This document shows, in pieces, positions 50,959-61,839 of a stretch of 64,000 nucleotides of DNA; the stretch's first letter is position 1; every line of letters begins with the position of its first letter. The notes under the pieces were generated by a model, which saw only the letters and a program-made list of their open reading frames with translations, was not told where the DNA came from and made no database searches. This DNA comes from Pycnococcus provasolii (lineage: Eukaryota; Chlorophyta; Pseudoscourfieldiophyceae; Pseudoscourfieldiales): the NCBI GenBank assembly GCA_049487715.1, contig CP150555.1, positions 620,001-684,000 of the forward strand. The letters are read 5' to 3'. A program made the position numbers and the translations under genes.

Positions 50959-53900
50959 ATGGGCTTCACGGCGATGGGCGCGTGCTTGCTCGCTCTGCTT
51001 TCGGCGTTGTTCACCACCGCAGAAGCCTACAGCGAGCGAAAGCCGTTCGGGTCTCACGAGAGCCACATGTGGGCAAAGGACAGCACGCACACGAAGCGCA
51101 TGCCCGTTGCGAGCGTCTCGCCTCTCGTGGGTCCCGCGAGCGGAGGTACCAAAGTTACGCTACAGCCGATCCAGCAGCTGCCGGAAGACCAGAAGTTCTT
51201 CTACTGCCAGTTTGGAGATGCAACCGTCATCGCCGACTCGTTCTACACGCTGCGCGGAAGGCCCGCGATCGTGTGCACGGCGCCCAAGGGAACGGAGAAG
51301 AAGTCCGTGCCGTTGCGCCTTAGCTACGATGGCCTGACGTTCACCGACACCGGCGTGGACTACCACTACCACAGCGAGCTGTCCATCGCCCAGGTGAGCC
51401 CAGCAGCGGGAACTCTCGCAGGTGGCATCGAGGTGATGCTCAAGGTGAGGGGAAAGCTTGTGCAGAGCAGCTTCAACGACACGTGGGCGACAACCGCGAC
51501 GTGCCGTTTCGATGAGACGGAGGTGCCCGCGAAGTTCGAGAACCTCGAAGGCGACGAGCTGTATTCCAAGTTCAAGTGCGTCGCACCTGCGGTCGTCAAC
51601 GTGGGCGTGGTTGACCTGCGCGTGTCGCTCGATGGGCAGTCGTACTCGAAGAACCGCGCGACGTACACGTACCTGTACTCGGCGCAGGCTGATGAGGGCG
51701 AGAGTGCCGACCTTGAGATGCACCAGATGCTGCGCAAGTTCGGCGAGCCGACCGAGGTGGCTCCCACCGTCTTCCAGACGACGTTCTACGACTTCTACGG
51801 CTTCTACGGCTTCTACGAGTTCTCGTTCTACGACTTCTACGGACTCGTGCGCTCGGAGTACGCGGCGGATGCTGACGAGGGCGAGGGAGTGAACGACGTC
51901 TCAGAGCTGCCCGCGGCGTCGACGACGATCAAGATCTCGGAGCTTTGCATGGTGGCGCTGACGCCCGCCGTGGGCCCTGCGACGGGCGGAACGCGCGTGA
52001 CGCTGAAGCTGGCGGGCGCGGTCCCGGAGGGACAGCAGCTTTTCTTCTGCAAGTTCGGAAGCACCGTCGTTCCTGCCGACTCGTTCTACTTCACCGCTGA
52101 CTCGGCAAGCCCGGCAGTGGTGTGCACGGCGCCCCCAGGCACGGCACGCGAGCACGTCACGCTTCGCTTCTCGCTCGACGGCGAGCAGTTCACGGCGGCT
52201 GGTGCAACGTTCTACTACCACAGTGCTGTCAAGGTGGACATGCTGATGCCGTCCGCCGCGTCAACCGTCGGAGGAACGAATGTTATGCTGCAGCTCAGCG
52301 AGAACCCGCTTGAGAAGGGCTTCAGCTCCGACACCGTGACTGTGCCGACAACGTGCAAGTTCGACGGCATCGAGGTGCCGGGCGAGTACCTGCATGCCCT
52401 GCACGGCGAAGACGACTCACCTCGTATCGTCTGCCCGACGCCGCCCATGGATGTCGGTGTTGTCGACTTGTACGTTTCTCTCGACGGCCAGAGCTACAAC
52501 GCGCGGCCTGCTCCATTCACGGTGCTTCTCGGCATGCCGGAGGAGCCTGACTTTGGCTTCAGCCGCCAGGATCGTGCTCTACCAGGCATTATGCGCGAGG
52601 GCCCCTTCGTTGCGGACGAGGAGTACGAGCGTGGATTCTACGAGTTCTACCACTTCTACTCCACCTTCTACAACTTCTTCTACTTCTACCAGGACTTCTA
52701 CGGCGCGACGGACACGCCCGAGGCCCCTGTGGCTCTGCCAAAGCTGCCAACATACGTCAGCCCCGCGGTGCCGACGGTGTTCGACTACCTGCCATTTTCG
52801 CCCGACTACTGCGCCTTCTTCGACACGGGACCCGATGCCACGCTCGAGGTTCTCAAGCTCTCGGACGGAGTGCTCAGCCCCGTGTTCAACCCGTCGACGA
52901 CTGTCTTCTTCGCAGCGGTGCCGAAGGCGGTGGCGTCTATCAACGTTCTCGCCATCTCGGCAGACCCTCTCGCCACGGTTCGCGTGAACGGCGAGAAGAT
53001 TCCGCAGGGTGCCGTTGCCGTACGCGGCGGAAAGAAGTCGAACGACATCGACCTCAGCGTGGGTGAGAACCTCGTGACGACGACGGTGACGGCGCAGGAT
53101 GGAAAGACGAAGGAGTACAGCGTGGTTGCGGTGCGCCTCGCCGGAACTGATTCGAGTCTCAGCTACCTCGCTGTGCACCCGAACACTACCGAGGAGCTTG
53201 GATTCGAACCGGAGACGCTCAACTACTTCATGACTGCTCGATTTTTCACGAAGCAGACGTTCGTTGTTGCCAGACCCGCAGATCGCGACGCCACGATCGT
53301 CGTGAAGATCAACGGCCAGGAGGGACAGATCATGACGTCCGAGGTGAGCCCGCTGCTCGACCTCGACGTCGGCGTCAACACCATCGAGGTGATTGTGTAC
53401 GCCGAGGATGGTATTGCGATTACCACGTACACGATAACGGTGCGCCGCCTTACTGGCTCCGAGCTTATCGACCTCGAGGTGTTCGCGCCGGATCTCAGCA
53501 ACAAGCTTGATGGATTCGCGTTCCAGCCTGCGTTTGCGGCGGAAACGTTCACCTACCAGGTGTACGCTCCGACGATTGCGACCGTCGCCTTTGTTCGCCC
53601 GACGTCGCGCGACGCTGACGCCACGATCACCATGACCACCTCGCACGTGCCTGTGAACACGCGCCGACGCCGCCTGAGCGCTGCTGGGTGCGATGCCGCC
53701 GCAGGACAGAACTCCGGGGACTTTGTGCTGCAGCAGGCAACGGTCAGCGACTCAATTTGCCTTGTGTTTGGCACGAACACGTTCGAGGTCACGGTGAAGA
53801 ATGGCGCGAATCCTGCGTCAACCTACACGCTAATCGTCACGCGCCCTGCCGCGGATGCTCTGCTCACCAACCTGTTCGCAATTGACGCGCTTTCCTTCGC

Positions 53901-56900
53901 GGACCCCAAGCCGTACATCACGGATACGGACTTCACGCCCCCCAAGGAATCGGATGGCACGATCGACAGCCTTTCGGAAGTGCAGTACGTGCACGTGCCG
54001 TACAATTACAACAAGGCTCGCATCGAGTTCCACTCCAGCCCGCTCGCATATCGCATGTGGGTGTACAAGATCGGCTCGAACACTGCCGCAATTGACGTAA
54101 CCACAGGCGTGGGATTCACTGATACGGTACTTGACAAGTGCGGCCTTATCGATGGATTTGGCTACCACGTGTCCATCCTCGGATCAGATCGGTACACGAG
54201 GAAGAACTATACCGTCTACATCAACCGACAGGCAAGGCCAGAACACGGCCAACTTTCCGACTTCGGCGTGCAGGACGGATACAAGGCGTCGAACAACAGG
54301 AATACGCTGAGCTTCGATCCAGCGTTTACGCCGGCAATCACGTCTTACAGTCACATCATTATTCGCAACTATCAGGACGGCTCGGTGTCAGCGGTTGGCA
54401 CGAGTCCCCATTTCTACGCATATGCTGGCTACGCCAACGTGACGCTGAGTGGAATTGCCGGCGAGAATCTGCTTCCGAATGGAGCTGTCACGTCGTACAC
54501 GTTGAAGACGGAGATCACGGACCTGTATGGACCGGATGGCAACCCGGATACGAACGACGCCTACCCAACCAAATACCAAAGGGATGTTGCCGCCACATCG
54601 CTCAACCTGAACGGCGCTTATTCGTCTGGACCTCACCGCACGAAGTACGCTGGTACGTACTCCGCTGGCGAGATGGTGATTAACCCGATTAAAGTGAAGG
54701 TGATTGCGTGCGATAACTTTACGATCAACACGTATGTGTTCAACGCGAAGCGCAGTGACGGGGACAACTCCAAGCTTTGCGGCATTACGGCGGATCGCGG
54801 CGCTGGGATCAACCCGTTCAATGGCGGCGTTGCCGATCAGACGCTGTACATTCCATCGTACGAGGATGGTCTGGGTGGCAACGCGCAGATCAAGACGACG
54901 ACGTGCGATCCATACGCGGACGTCTCCTGGACCTACAAGGAGAATGACTACGCAGGCAGCACCTACTACGGCTACGGCTCTCAGGATGGATCGGCAACGT
55001 TCCCTCTGCCCTTGCCCGCTCACACGGGTACGACGCAGCCTGAGGTGACTGTGTACGTGCACGTTACGGCACAGAACGGCGCCGCCACGACCACGTACAA
55101 GCTCAAGGTGGTTCACGTCATCGGCAAGACGGCAACGCTCGACGGCGTCATCGTTCGCGGATACACGTGTGCGACGTACCCGTGCACGGGCAACTGTGCA
55201 GGATCCTCGTGCTGGTCGTACCCCGGAACGGGATTGACGCGTACGGCGACTGTTCCTGGCATGGAAACGAAGAGCGCTCGCAGGGCACTCGCTGCCGACG
55301 AAGCCTCCACCTACGGCGGAGAGACGTCGAACGCGACTCGGCGCATGCTGCTCGCGACGCCCAGCTGCGACGGCAGTGGATGTGAGACGCACGTCAACGT
55401 GCGCGCTGAACAGGTCTTTGAGACATTCCTGCCATTCGAGGAAATCGGCGACATTCCTGCTATCACGGCGCTCGACGAGGATCCGCACTACGGTCGGCGA
55501 TCTCGTGCACTGCAGGCGGTCACGACAACAACCGTTAGCATGTCTCCTGGTGGTGTTCCGTTGGCGCAAACGCAGACGGGCACGCTGCCGTGGCAGTACG
55601 GCTTCGTTACGATTACGCCGCTCTGCACAGACACGTCGTGCTCGAGCGTTACTGTCGATGGCAAAGTGTCAGGTGGCCACAACGTGGAGAGCCCGCTGGT
55701 GCCGGTGAGCGGTGAGCTGAACTTCCTCCCTGGAAGCTCGAGCATTGCGGTGTTCGTGAAGCCGCACGACAGCACTGCACCCGCGAAGGAGTACTACATG
55801 AAGCTGTCTCGCCAGACTGACAATGTTGCGACCATCAAGGAGCTTGGCATCATGGGCATTGACCTTTTGAGCGGAGCTAAGCTTCCCGGAACGTGCTACA
55901 TGTCTGGCCAGACGGAGACGCACTTGAACCCAGCTGGCGTTGCGACTGAGGGCGAGGTCATCATGTGCAACGTTCCCGCCGAGGCTGGACGTGCCAGCAT
56001 GATTCCGTACACGGACAACCCGTACGCCGAGTTTACGATTGACCAGTTCCGCACGACGGGCTCGCAAACGCCGTTCCTCTACGTCAAGTACGGCGCCGAG
56101 GCTGATCCGCCGTACCCTGATGCTCCCAAGGAGCTGGCGTTTGAGGCGAATGGACCAATTCGACTGAAGGTGACTGCCACGGATCAGGTGGCGAGCAAGC
56201 CATACTACCTGTACATCTACCGTGGCATGCTCAGCACATCTGCGCTGAAGAACATCACGGTGGAGTCGTACGAGCATGACGCGGCTCCCAAGGTGCCAAC
56301 GGACACACAGGCTTCGCTGCCATTCGGAGATGAGCCTTGGACGGAAACCTACCATCCAAACAACGACGGCAACGTGGAACCCGGCAACCTCATTCCGAAC
56401 TTCAACGAGACTCGTTTCCAGGAATTCCCCGATGCGACCATCAACCGCCTGTATTCGCGTGCATACTACGGAGCGCGTATGCCGGTCATGGACAAGTGGG
56501 CACGTATTCGTATCATCCCGGAAGATCGCCTCGCGTCCATCACGGTGAACGGCGTGGAGTGCAAGGCGAACATTGTCACCAAGCGCAGTGGTCTTCCGGA
56601 TGGCAACGAGCCGCTGTACTGTAAGCAGCTCCCCGGCGCAGCGGGTCTCGACACTGACGGACTTAGCGCGGCTTACACCGCCATTGTGCAGATGCCGTAT
56701 CCCGATGCGCTCATTCTGAATATCGTGGTGAAGAGCGCGGATAAGAGCACAGAAACTCGGTACCAGCTCTCGTTGTATCGCAACAACCCGCACCTCTACA
56801 AGATCGAGTTCACGAACACTTCCCGTGTGGACTACTACGATTACGAGTGTTCGAAGTCGGACACGACTTGCAACTTCCGCTACCCCATGGGCAAGAAGAC

Positions 56901-59900
56901 TGCGCAACCGGTGTTCCCGATGAAGGCGCGCGTCTCAGGCGTGAAGGAGAGCGAGCTGCCTGACTGGGAGCCCGCGGCGCCTTACGAGGAGGACGAGTTC
57001 AACCTGAAGTGCCTGGCACCGAAGGTTGCTACGATGGACGGCACCATGAACGCCTTCGCCCAAGGTTACGGCTACGAATCATTCCCCACTAGCTACGCGG
57101 AGATGCCACTCGTCACACTGTCCGCGCCGATCATAGACCGATCGGTGCCTACGCCAAAGTTTGATGCATCGAGCCCCAACAATTTCGACTACGTCATGGA
57201 GCTTGATTCGTACGTCAATGGACTGAAGACGCCGAACACGACGAACATTGACATCTACACGGACCGATACGATCCGGAGTACACGCAGGTACGCCTGAAT
57301 GTCTTGGCTGTGGATGCGGTTCTGAGCAAGATGTACACGGTCGACGTTGCGCGCCAGCGCGGCGACGTCAGCGACTTCATGAAGATCACGCTCATGGGCG
57401 AGGCTTATGTTGCCGTCCGCGTGGATCCCAACGGCGCAAAGCCGGAGGGCTTCGAGGCACTTGACCTGACTGATTGCTCGTTCGCGATTAAATTCCCCTC
57501 GGTCATGGACGAGGTGGTTGTCACCGCCACGATGTTTGACGCGGATGCCTCGTACTTCTTCTTCGATGGGTCTGGACAGCGACTCGGCCTCAGCGACACG
57601 GCTGGTTTCCCGTCCGGCACGTCGACTCCATCCATCAGCCTGAGGGAAGGCAAGAATGTCTTCGGAATGGTTGGAATCGCTGAGAATCCCGAATTTGAGA
57701 CCGAGGCGGACCTGTGCGTATTCAAGCTCGCTAGCGACATCGCACTGCTGAAGGAGATTACCGCAGTCGATGCTGTGTTGGATGATGATGGTGCGCTGAC
57801 GGCTCTCGACCCGCCCTTCACGCCATACCCGGAGTTTGAGGAGAAGCTCATTATGTACGACTACGCCGTCACGGTGTTCAAGTACGAGGGCATGGAGGAA
57901 CCGAAGGTTCGCGAGGCGACTTCGTTCATCATCGTACCCTACGAGGAAAAGGCGACCATCGTGGTGAACGGACTGACAGTGGCGAACGACCGCACGCCGA
58001 AGAGTGTGACTCTCTCGAAGGACGATATCACGAATGTGGTCATCGACGTCACGGCACCTGACGGCGAAGGCAAGAAGCAGTACAAGGTGATTGTCCGTCG
58101 CTCGACGGGCAACTCCACGGCTCTTGAGTTCGTCGCCATCTCGCCTCCTGAGAAGGACGCCATCTCTTCGGCCATTGAGCTGCTTCCATTCCCCGGCAAG
58201 CCGGCGGCGTACTTCATCGACATTCCGGCGGAAGTGCAGGCTGCGAAGCTCTTCTTCCAGCCGTTCGACCCGGCCACGACGGTTCTGTTCAACGACGATG
58301 TGCCGTCGGAGCTGGTTACTGATCAGGTATCCATCGGCCAGTCGAAGGCGTTCGACCTGAAGGACAACAGCAATCTCGTCCAGGTGAAGGTGATTTCCGA
58401 AAGTGGAAAGTTCGAATCGACGTACGACGTGCATATCTACCGCTCCGCCGCGCCGCGTGACAACCTCAAGCTTAAGACAATGAGGATCATCGACGCGTCG
58501 AACAAGCCGACGACCGCCCTCGAGCCTGAGTTCGATCCCGAAACTCTCGGATACACGTTGTTTGGTGGAACCGACTCGCGCATGACGCTGCGGGTGGAAG
58601 CTGAGGGAGACGCAACCGTCAGCGTTCGCTCAACTGCGTGCACGGATGGCAAGGGAGGAGGCTGGGAGAATGCCACGTCGTTGAAGATTGACAGCGACGG
58701 CAATCCCACGGACCACGACCGCAAGATCGACTCTACGGGCGAGTGCTCTCCGTCTGGTGTGATTGAACTCAACTATGGCATGTCTGTCATTGAGATCACG
58801 GTGAGCGATGGCACATTCTCGACGATGTACCGTATCCTCGCATATCGCACTGTGCCGAATGCCGGTCCGGTGAACGACAAGTTCAATTACAAAGACGGCG
58901 TGGTTCCGAGCTTCCTGCGCACGTATGCCACAACGCAGCTTGCGGAGCTGATGATGCTCGAGGGGCTGAATGTCTCTGGTATCAGCGGTTACTATGGACC
59001 CGACTTCAGCACGCAGGCGGTCTTCTACTATGGCGGATCGTCTATCTTCTCGCGCATCGTCACGCTGGCAGCACGCCCATTCTACAAGGATGCCAGGACA
59101 TTCATCAATGGCCTTGAGGTGACAGACGGCTCGAAGGTGCAGACAACCAACCACCAAGGACAGAACTTTGCTCTCGTCCGAACTGAGGGCGACGGCTTCC
59201 AGCAGGACGTCGTCGGAATGGTTGACGTTGCCACTGGCCTGGAGATTGACCTCATTCAGGCGACGGACAATTCGGGCGCTAGCTACCGCGCAGTCCAGTT
59301 TGGCAGCGCGGGAACGTGTATTTCAAGCTTCGACGTTTACACGTACTCGAACGGATGCGACGAGTACCGCGTCCTGTTGCCCTTCTCCTCGGAGACGTCG
59401 AGCGTGACACTTCGCGCCCTCGAGCACACGAGCGAAGTGAAGCTGATGAAGGCGTACTCGGATGCGTTCCCGGACTTCAGCCTGCCGGAGACTGTTATTC
59501 CGTACAATCAGTCGACGACGCAGGTGCAGCTCAGCACCGAAAGTACCACGACGATCGAGTTCGAGCTGATGACGATCCCTCCCGCAGGTGTGCCGCAGGA
59601 GAAGCGCCGTATTCGCGTGATTCTCGAGCGCCTGACAGCTGACGAGGCTCGTCTTCGCTCGCTTAAGGTGTTTGCGAAGCAGCGCAGGCAGCCACCGCCG
59701 CTTTCGCCAATTGACGTCGATGAGCCTGCGGAGGAGTTCAGGCTCGTGCCCCCCTTCAGCAGCGACGTGGAGGTCTACACCGTAACGGTTCCCAAGTCGA
59801 TGCACAGCTTGGTGGTTCAGCCCACCTCGCTCGACCCCATGGTGCGCAGCATCTTCGTTGCCGATGGGAACACGAAAACGGGCTCAGAGTCCCCTCCCCT

Positions 59901-61839
59901 CGTGCTCACGGGCTCCTCTGCCATTGGCTCCGCTCCGCAGATTGTGACCATCGTCGTGAGCAGCCAAGACGGCACGCAGAAGACGTACACGCTTCGACTG
60001 GTCCGGCAGCCGTCGAACAACGCTTTCTTGTCCAACCTGAAGGTGTACGCGGCTGACTTCCTGGCTGGCACTAGCGCGAAGGATGTTGAGTACCCGCTGA
60101 GCCCGACGTTCGTCAACTCACGCAACCCGGACACACCGTACACGTCGAGCGTTCCTCACAACGTCGTGTTCGTGAAGCTTGAATTCGAGACGGAGATTGA
60201 TGCCGGCTTCGAGCGTAGCGCCACTGTTGCGGTGGAGGGTGACGTGTCGGACCAGAGCAGCCCGAACGAGTACAAGTTCTACAAGAGCGGAAGCCGCACG
60301 GCAGACGTTGGGCCAATCTACGTGTTCACGGACGCCATTCAGCGCACCCCGGCGCCGAACAACATTCGCGTTGTGGTTACCGCAGAGGACCAGAAGACTC
60401 GCCTGATCTATTCGGTGTCGGTTTCCCGTGCGCCGAGCAAGGAGGCGAGGGTCAAGAATATGGTGTTCCAGACGGGCCTGAACGAGTGGGACGCGTACAG
60501 CTCGATGCTTCGCATCTACCCCGATCCCGCGTTCCTGCCCGGCGTTCGCGAGTGGTGGACGTACCCCACAGAGGAGGTGACCTCGGGCACGGTGCTAGTG
60601 GAGGCGCTTGCCAACCAGCGTGACCCATGGCCGCCATCCGGAGCATTCGTTAAGGTGGAGGGTGCCGGCGCACTCGGTGCGAAAGCGCTTAGCGCGCTGT
60701 CGAACGTTTCAGGAACGATTGGCACGGACGACGCGAACCGGATATTGGAGGATGGACTGCTCGTCGGCGCGAATCCAGTCTCCGTCTTCACCACCGCTCA
60801 GGATGGCGCGACCCTGGACCAGTACGTCTTGAACGTCACGCGCTTGGGCAAGCCAATCTTCGGAAGGATTCGTGTGCCTGGCGTTGGCGTGGACGAGGCG
60901 AGGACAAACCCGCGCGTCCAGCGCGCGATCCTCGACGCGATCCTCAAGCTCATTCAAGGCTTCCCATTCCAGGCGTTCGTCACCAGCATCCAGCCCGGCT
61001 CCGTTGTCATCGACTTCAACATCTACATTCTCATCCGCACCGTCCGCGAGCCAAGGCTATCACTCGCTGAGAAGGCGCAGGTTGAGCAGGATGTGCAGCG
61101 GCAGGTTGTCGAGCTGGGTGATCAATACGTTTCAACGCTGCTGGGCGCGGACGGGACGGTGATTGACCTGGGCATCTACGGAGGCATCGTGGAGCTCGAC
61201 GTGATCGAGGTGTCGACGCCCCTTGTGGCACGCAGCGGGCCTTGCCCGAAGTGTCCGACGGGCTTCCGCTCTTTGCGCACGGAGGATCCGAACAACCCTG
61301 GCCTTTACTTCTGCAAGTGTATTCGCTTACCAGAGGACGATGCGATCGACGCTGGCGAAATTGTTGCCGCGGCGATTGTCGCGGTGCTCGTATTCTTCGT
61401 TGGTCTCTTCCTCGGATACTACTACTTCCGAAGGGAGAAGACGACGAACGCGATCTTGGCCGCGGTGATCGCAAGATCAGGGCAGGACGATCGCATGACA
61501 ACAACGAATGTTGGCCAGCTGAACCCCGAGTTCAAGGCTGTGGGATCGGTCGTGAAGAGCGAACTTCCCGCAACGCGCGCACAGTTGGCCAAGGCTGCCT
61601 CCTCAACGCCGCCGTCCTCAAAAAGCGGCGTCGGGGGACCGGCGCCAGGCAGAGGCCCCCTGTCCACTGGCCGCGTTCAGAGCCGCCCCATCTCTCTGGA
61701 CGACGACGATATCGTCACGGATCCTGACGCGATTCGGCTGCTCACGCAGGAGAGCGAGCAGGGTGAGCTTCCTACAAGGCAGGCTGCGGACGCACCAGTG
61801 TCGGAGGCTAGCTTACGACGAGGCGGCAGCCGTCGATAG
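50959..61839 (+). CDS. Giant cell-surface protein: TIG domains, aromatic repeats, cadherin-like beta-sandwich array, TM
   Basis: About 3,626 residues with no visible intron. The start at 50959 is chosen because it begins a signal peptide (GFTAMGACLLALLSALFTTAEA); the upstream ATG at 50812 is possible. The N terminus has two copies of a 287-residue module made of two IPT/TIG-like folds and an aromatic patch (FYDFYGFYGFYEF at 51778-51842, FYEFYHFYSTFY at 52638-52703). The bulk is a long array of cadherin-like beta-sandwich units (V.VNG, VTAQDGKTKEY, Y..V.R), then a SEA-like segment (GSVVIDFNIYI), a Cys cluster (CPKCPTGFRSL), one transmembrane helix (IVAAAIVAVLVFFVGLFLGY) at about 61360-61428, and a Ser/Pro-rich cytosolic tail of about 130 residues. 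Likely adhesion or wall scaffold. Confidence 0.85.
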   Translation: MGFTAMGACLLALLSALFTTAEAYSERKPFGSHESHMWAKDSTHTKRMPVASVSPLVGPASGGTKVTLQPIQQLPEDQKFFYCQFGDATVIADSFYTLRGRPAIVCTAPKGTEKKSVPLRLSYDGLTFTDTGVDYHYHSELSIAQVSPAAGTLAGGIEVMLKVRGKLVQSSFNDTWATTATCRFDETEVPAKFENLEGDELYSKFKCVAPAVVNVGVVDLRVSLDGQSYSKNRATYTYLYSAQADEGESADLEMHQMLRKFGEPTEVAPTVFQTTFYDFYGFYGFYEFSFYDFYGLVRSEYAADADEGEGVNDVSELPAASTTIKISELCMVALTPAVGPATGGTRVTLKLAGAVPEGQQLFFCKFGSTVVPADSFYFTADSASPAVVCTAPPGTAREHVTLRFSLDGEQFTAAGATFYYHSAVKVDMLMPSAASTVGGTNVMLQLSENPLEKGFSSDTVTVPTTCKFDGIEVPGEYLHALHGEDDSPRIVCPTPPMDVGVVDLYVSLDGQSYNARPAPFTVLLGMPEEPDFGFSRQDRALPGIMREGPFVADEEYERGFYEFYHFYSTFYNFFYFYQDFYGATDTPEAPVALPKLPTYVSPAVPTVFDYLPFSPDYCAFFDTGPDATLEVLKLSDGVLSPVFNPSTTVFFAAVPKAVASINVLAISADPLATVRVNGEKIPQGAVAVRGGKKSNDIDLSVGENLVTTTVTAQDGKTKEYSVVAVRLAGTDSSLSYLAVHPNTTEELGFEPETLNYFMTARFFTKQTFVVARPADRDATIVVKINGQEGQIMTSEVSPLLDLDVGVNTIEVIVYAEDGIAITTYTITVRRLTGSELIDLEVFAPDLSNKLDGFAFQPAFAAETFTYQVYAPTIATVAFVRPTSRDADATITMTTSHVPVNTRRRRLSAAGCDAAAGQNSGDFVLQQATVSDSICLVFGTNTFEVTVKNGANPASTYTLIVTRPAADALLTNLFAIDALSFADPKPYITDTDFTPPKESDGTIDSLSEVQYVHVPYNYNKARIEFHSSPLAYRMWVYKIGSNTAAIDVTTGVGFTDTVLDKCGLIDGFGYHVSILGSDRYTRKNYTVYINRQARPEHGQLSDFGVQDGYKASNNRNTLSFDPAFTPAITSYSHIIIRNYQDGSVSAVGTSPHFYAYAGYANVTLSGIAGENLLPNGAVTSYTLKTEITDLYGPDGNPDTNDAYPTKYQRDVAATSLNLNGAYSSGPHRTKYAGTYSAGEMVINPIKVKVIACDNFTINTYVFNAKRSDGDNSKLCGITADRGAGINPFNGGVADQTLYIPSYEDGLGGNAQIKTTTCDPYADVSWTYKENDYAGSTYYGYGSQDGSATFPLPLPAHTGTTQPEVTVYVHVTAQNGAATTTYKLKVVHVIGKTATLDGVIVRGYTCATYPCTGNCAGSSCWSYPGTGLTRTATVPGMETKSARRALAADEASTYGGETSNATRRMLLATPSCDGSGCETHVNVRAEQVFETFLPFEEIGDIPAITALDEDPHYGRRSRALQAVTTTTVSMSPGGVPLAQTQTGTLPWQYGFVTITPLCTDTSCSSVTVDGKVSGGHNVESPLVPVSGELNFLPGSSSIAVFVKPHDSTAPAKEYYMKLSRQTDNVATIKELGIMGIDLLSGAKLPGTCYMSGQTETHLNPAGVATEGEVIMCNVPAEAGRASMIPYTDNPYAEFTIDQFRTTGSQTPFLYVKYGAEADPPYPDAPKELAFEANGPIRLKVTATDQVASKPYYLYIYRGMLSTSALKNITVESYEHDAAPKVPTDTQASLPFGDEPWTETYHPNNDGNVEPGNLIPNFNETRFQEFPDATINRLYSRAYYGARMPVMDKWARIRIIPEDRLASITVNGVECKANIVTKRSGLPDGNEPLYCKQLPGAAGLDTDGLSAAYTAIVQMPYPDALILNIVVKSADKSTETRYQLSLYRNNPHLYKIEFTNTSRVDYYDYECSKSDTTCNFRYPMGKKTAQPVFPMKARVSGVKESELPDWEPAAPYEEDEFNLKCLAPKVATMDGTMNAFAQGYGYESFPTSYAEMPLVTLSAPIIDRSVPTPKFDASSPNNFDYVMELDSYVNGLKTPNTTNIDIYTDRYDPEYTQVRLNVLAVDAVLSKMYTVDVARQRGDVSDFMKITLMGEAYVAVRVDPNGAKPEGFEALDLTDCSFAIKFPSVMDEVVVTATMFDADASYFFFDGSGQRLGLSDTAGFPSGTSTPSISLREGKNVFGMVGIAENPEFETEADLCVFKLASDIALLKEITAVDAVLDDDGALTALDPPFTPYPEFEEKLIMYDYAVTVFKYEGMEEPKVREATSFIIVPYEEKATIVVNGLTVANDRTPKSVTLSKDDITNVVIDVTAPDGEGKKQYKVIVRRSTGNSTALEFVAISPPEKDAISSAIELLPFPGKPAAYFIDIPAEVQAAKLFFQPFDPATTVLFNDDVPSELVTDQVSIGQSKAFDLKDNSNLVQVKVISESGKFESTYDVHIYRSAAPRDNLKLKTMRIIDASNKPTTALEPEFDPETLGYTLFGGTDSRMTLRVEAEGDATVSVRSTACTDGKGGGWENATSLKIDSDGNPTDHDRKIDSTGECSPSGVIELNYGMSVIEITVSDGTFSTMYRILAYRTVPNAGPVNDKFNYKDGVVPSFLRTYATTQLAELMMLEGLNVSGISGYYGPDFSTQAVFYYGGSSIFSRIVTLAARPFYKDARTFINGLEVTDGSKVQTTNHQGQNFALVRTEGDGFQQDVVGMVDVATGLEIDLIQATDNSGASYRAVQFGSAGTCISSFDVYTYSNGCDEYRVLLPFSSETSSVTLRALEHTSEVKLMKAYSDAFPDFSLPETVIPYNQSTTQVQLSTESTTTIEFELMTIPPAGVPQEKRRIRVILERLTADEARLRSLKVFAKQRRQPPPLSPIDVDEPAEEFRLVPPFSSDVEVYTVTVPKSMHSLVVQPTSLDPMVRSIFVADGNTKTGSESPPLVLTGSSAIGSAPQIVTIVVSSQDGTQKTYTLRLVRQPSNNAFLSNLKVYAADFLAGTSAKDVEYPLSPTFVNSRNPDTPYTSSVPHNVVFVKLEFETEIDAGFERSATVAVEGDVSDQSSPNEYKFYKSGSRTADVGPIYVFTDAIQRTPAPNNIRVVVTAEDQKTRLIYSVSVSRAPSKEARVKNMVFQTGLNEWDAYSSMLRIYPDPAFLPGVREWWTYPTEEVTSGTVLVEALANQRDPWPPSGAFVKVEGAGALGAKALSALSNVSGTIGTDDANRILEDGLLVGANPVSVFTTAQDGATLDQYVLNVTRLGKPIFGRIRVPGVGVDEARTNPRVQRAILDAILKLIQGFPFQAFVTSIQPGSVVIDFNIYILIRTVREPRLSLAEKAQVEQDVQRQVVELGDQYVSTLLGADGTVIDLGIYGGIVELDVIEVSTPLVARSGPCPKCPTGFRSLRTEDPNNPGLYFCKCIRLPEDDAIDAGEIVAAAIVAVLVFFVGLFLGYYYFRREKTTNAILAAVIARSGQDDRMTTTNVGQLNPEFKAVGSVVKSELPATRAQLAKAASSTPPSSKSGVGGPAPGRGPLSTGRVQSRPISLDDDDIVTDPDAIRLLTQESEQGELPTRQAADAPVSEASLRRGGSRR

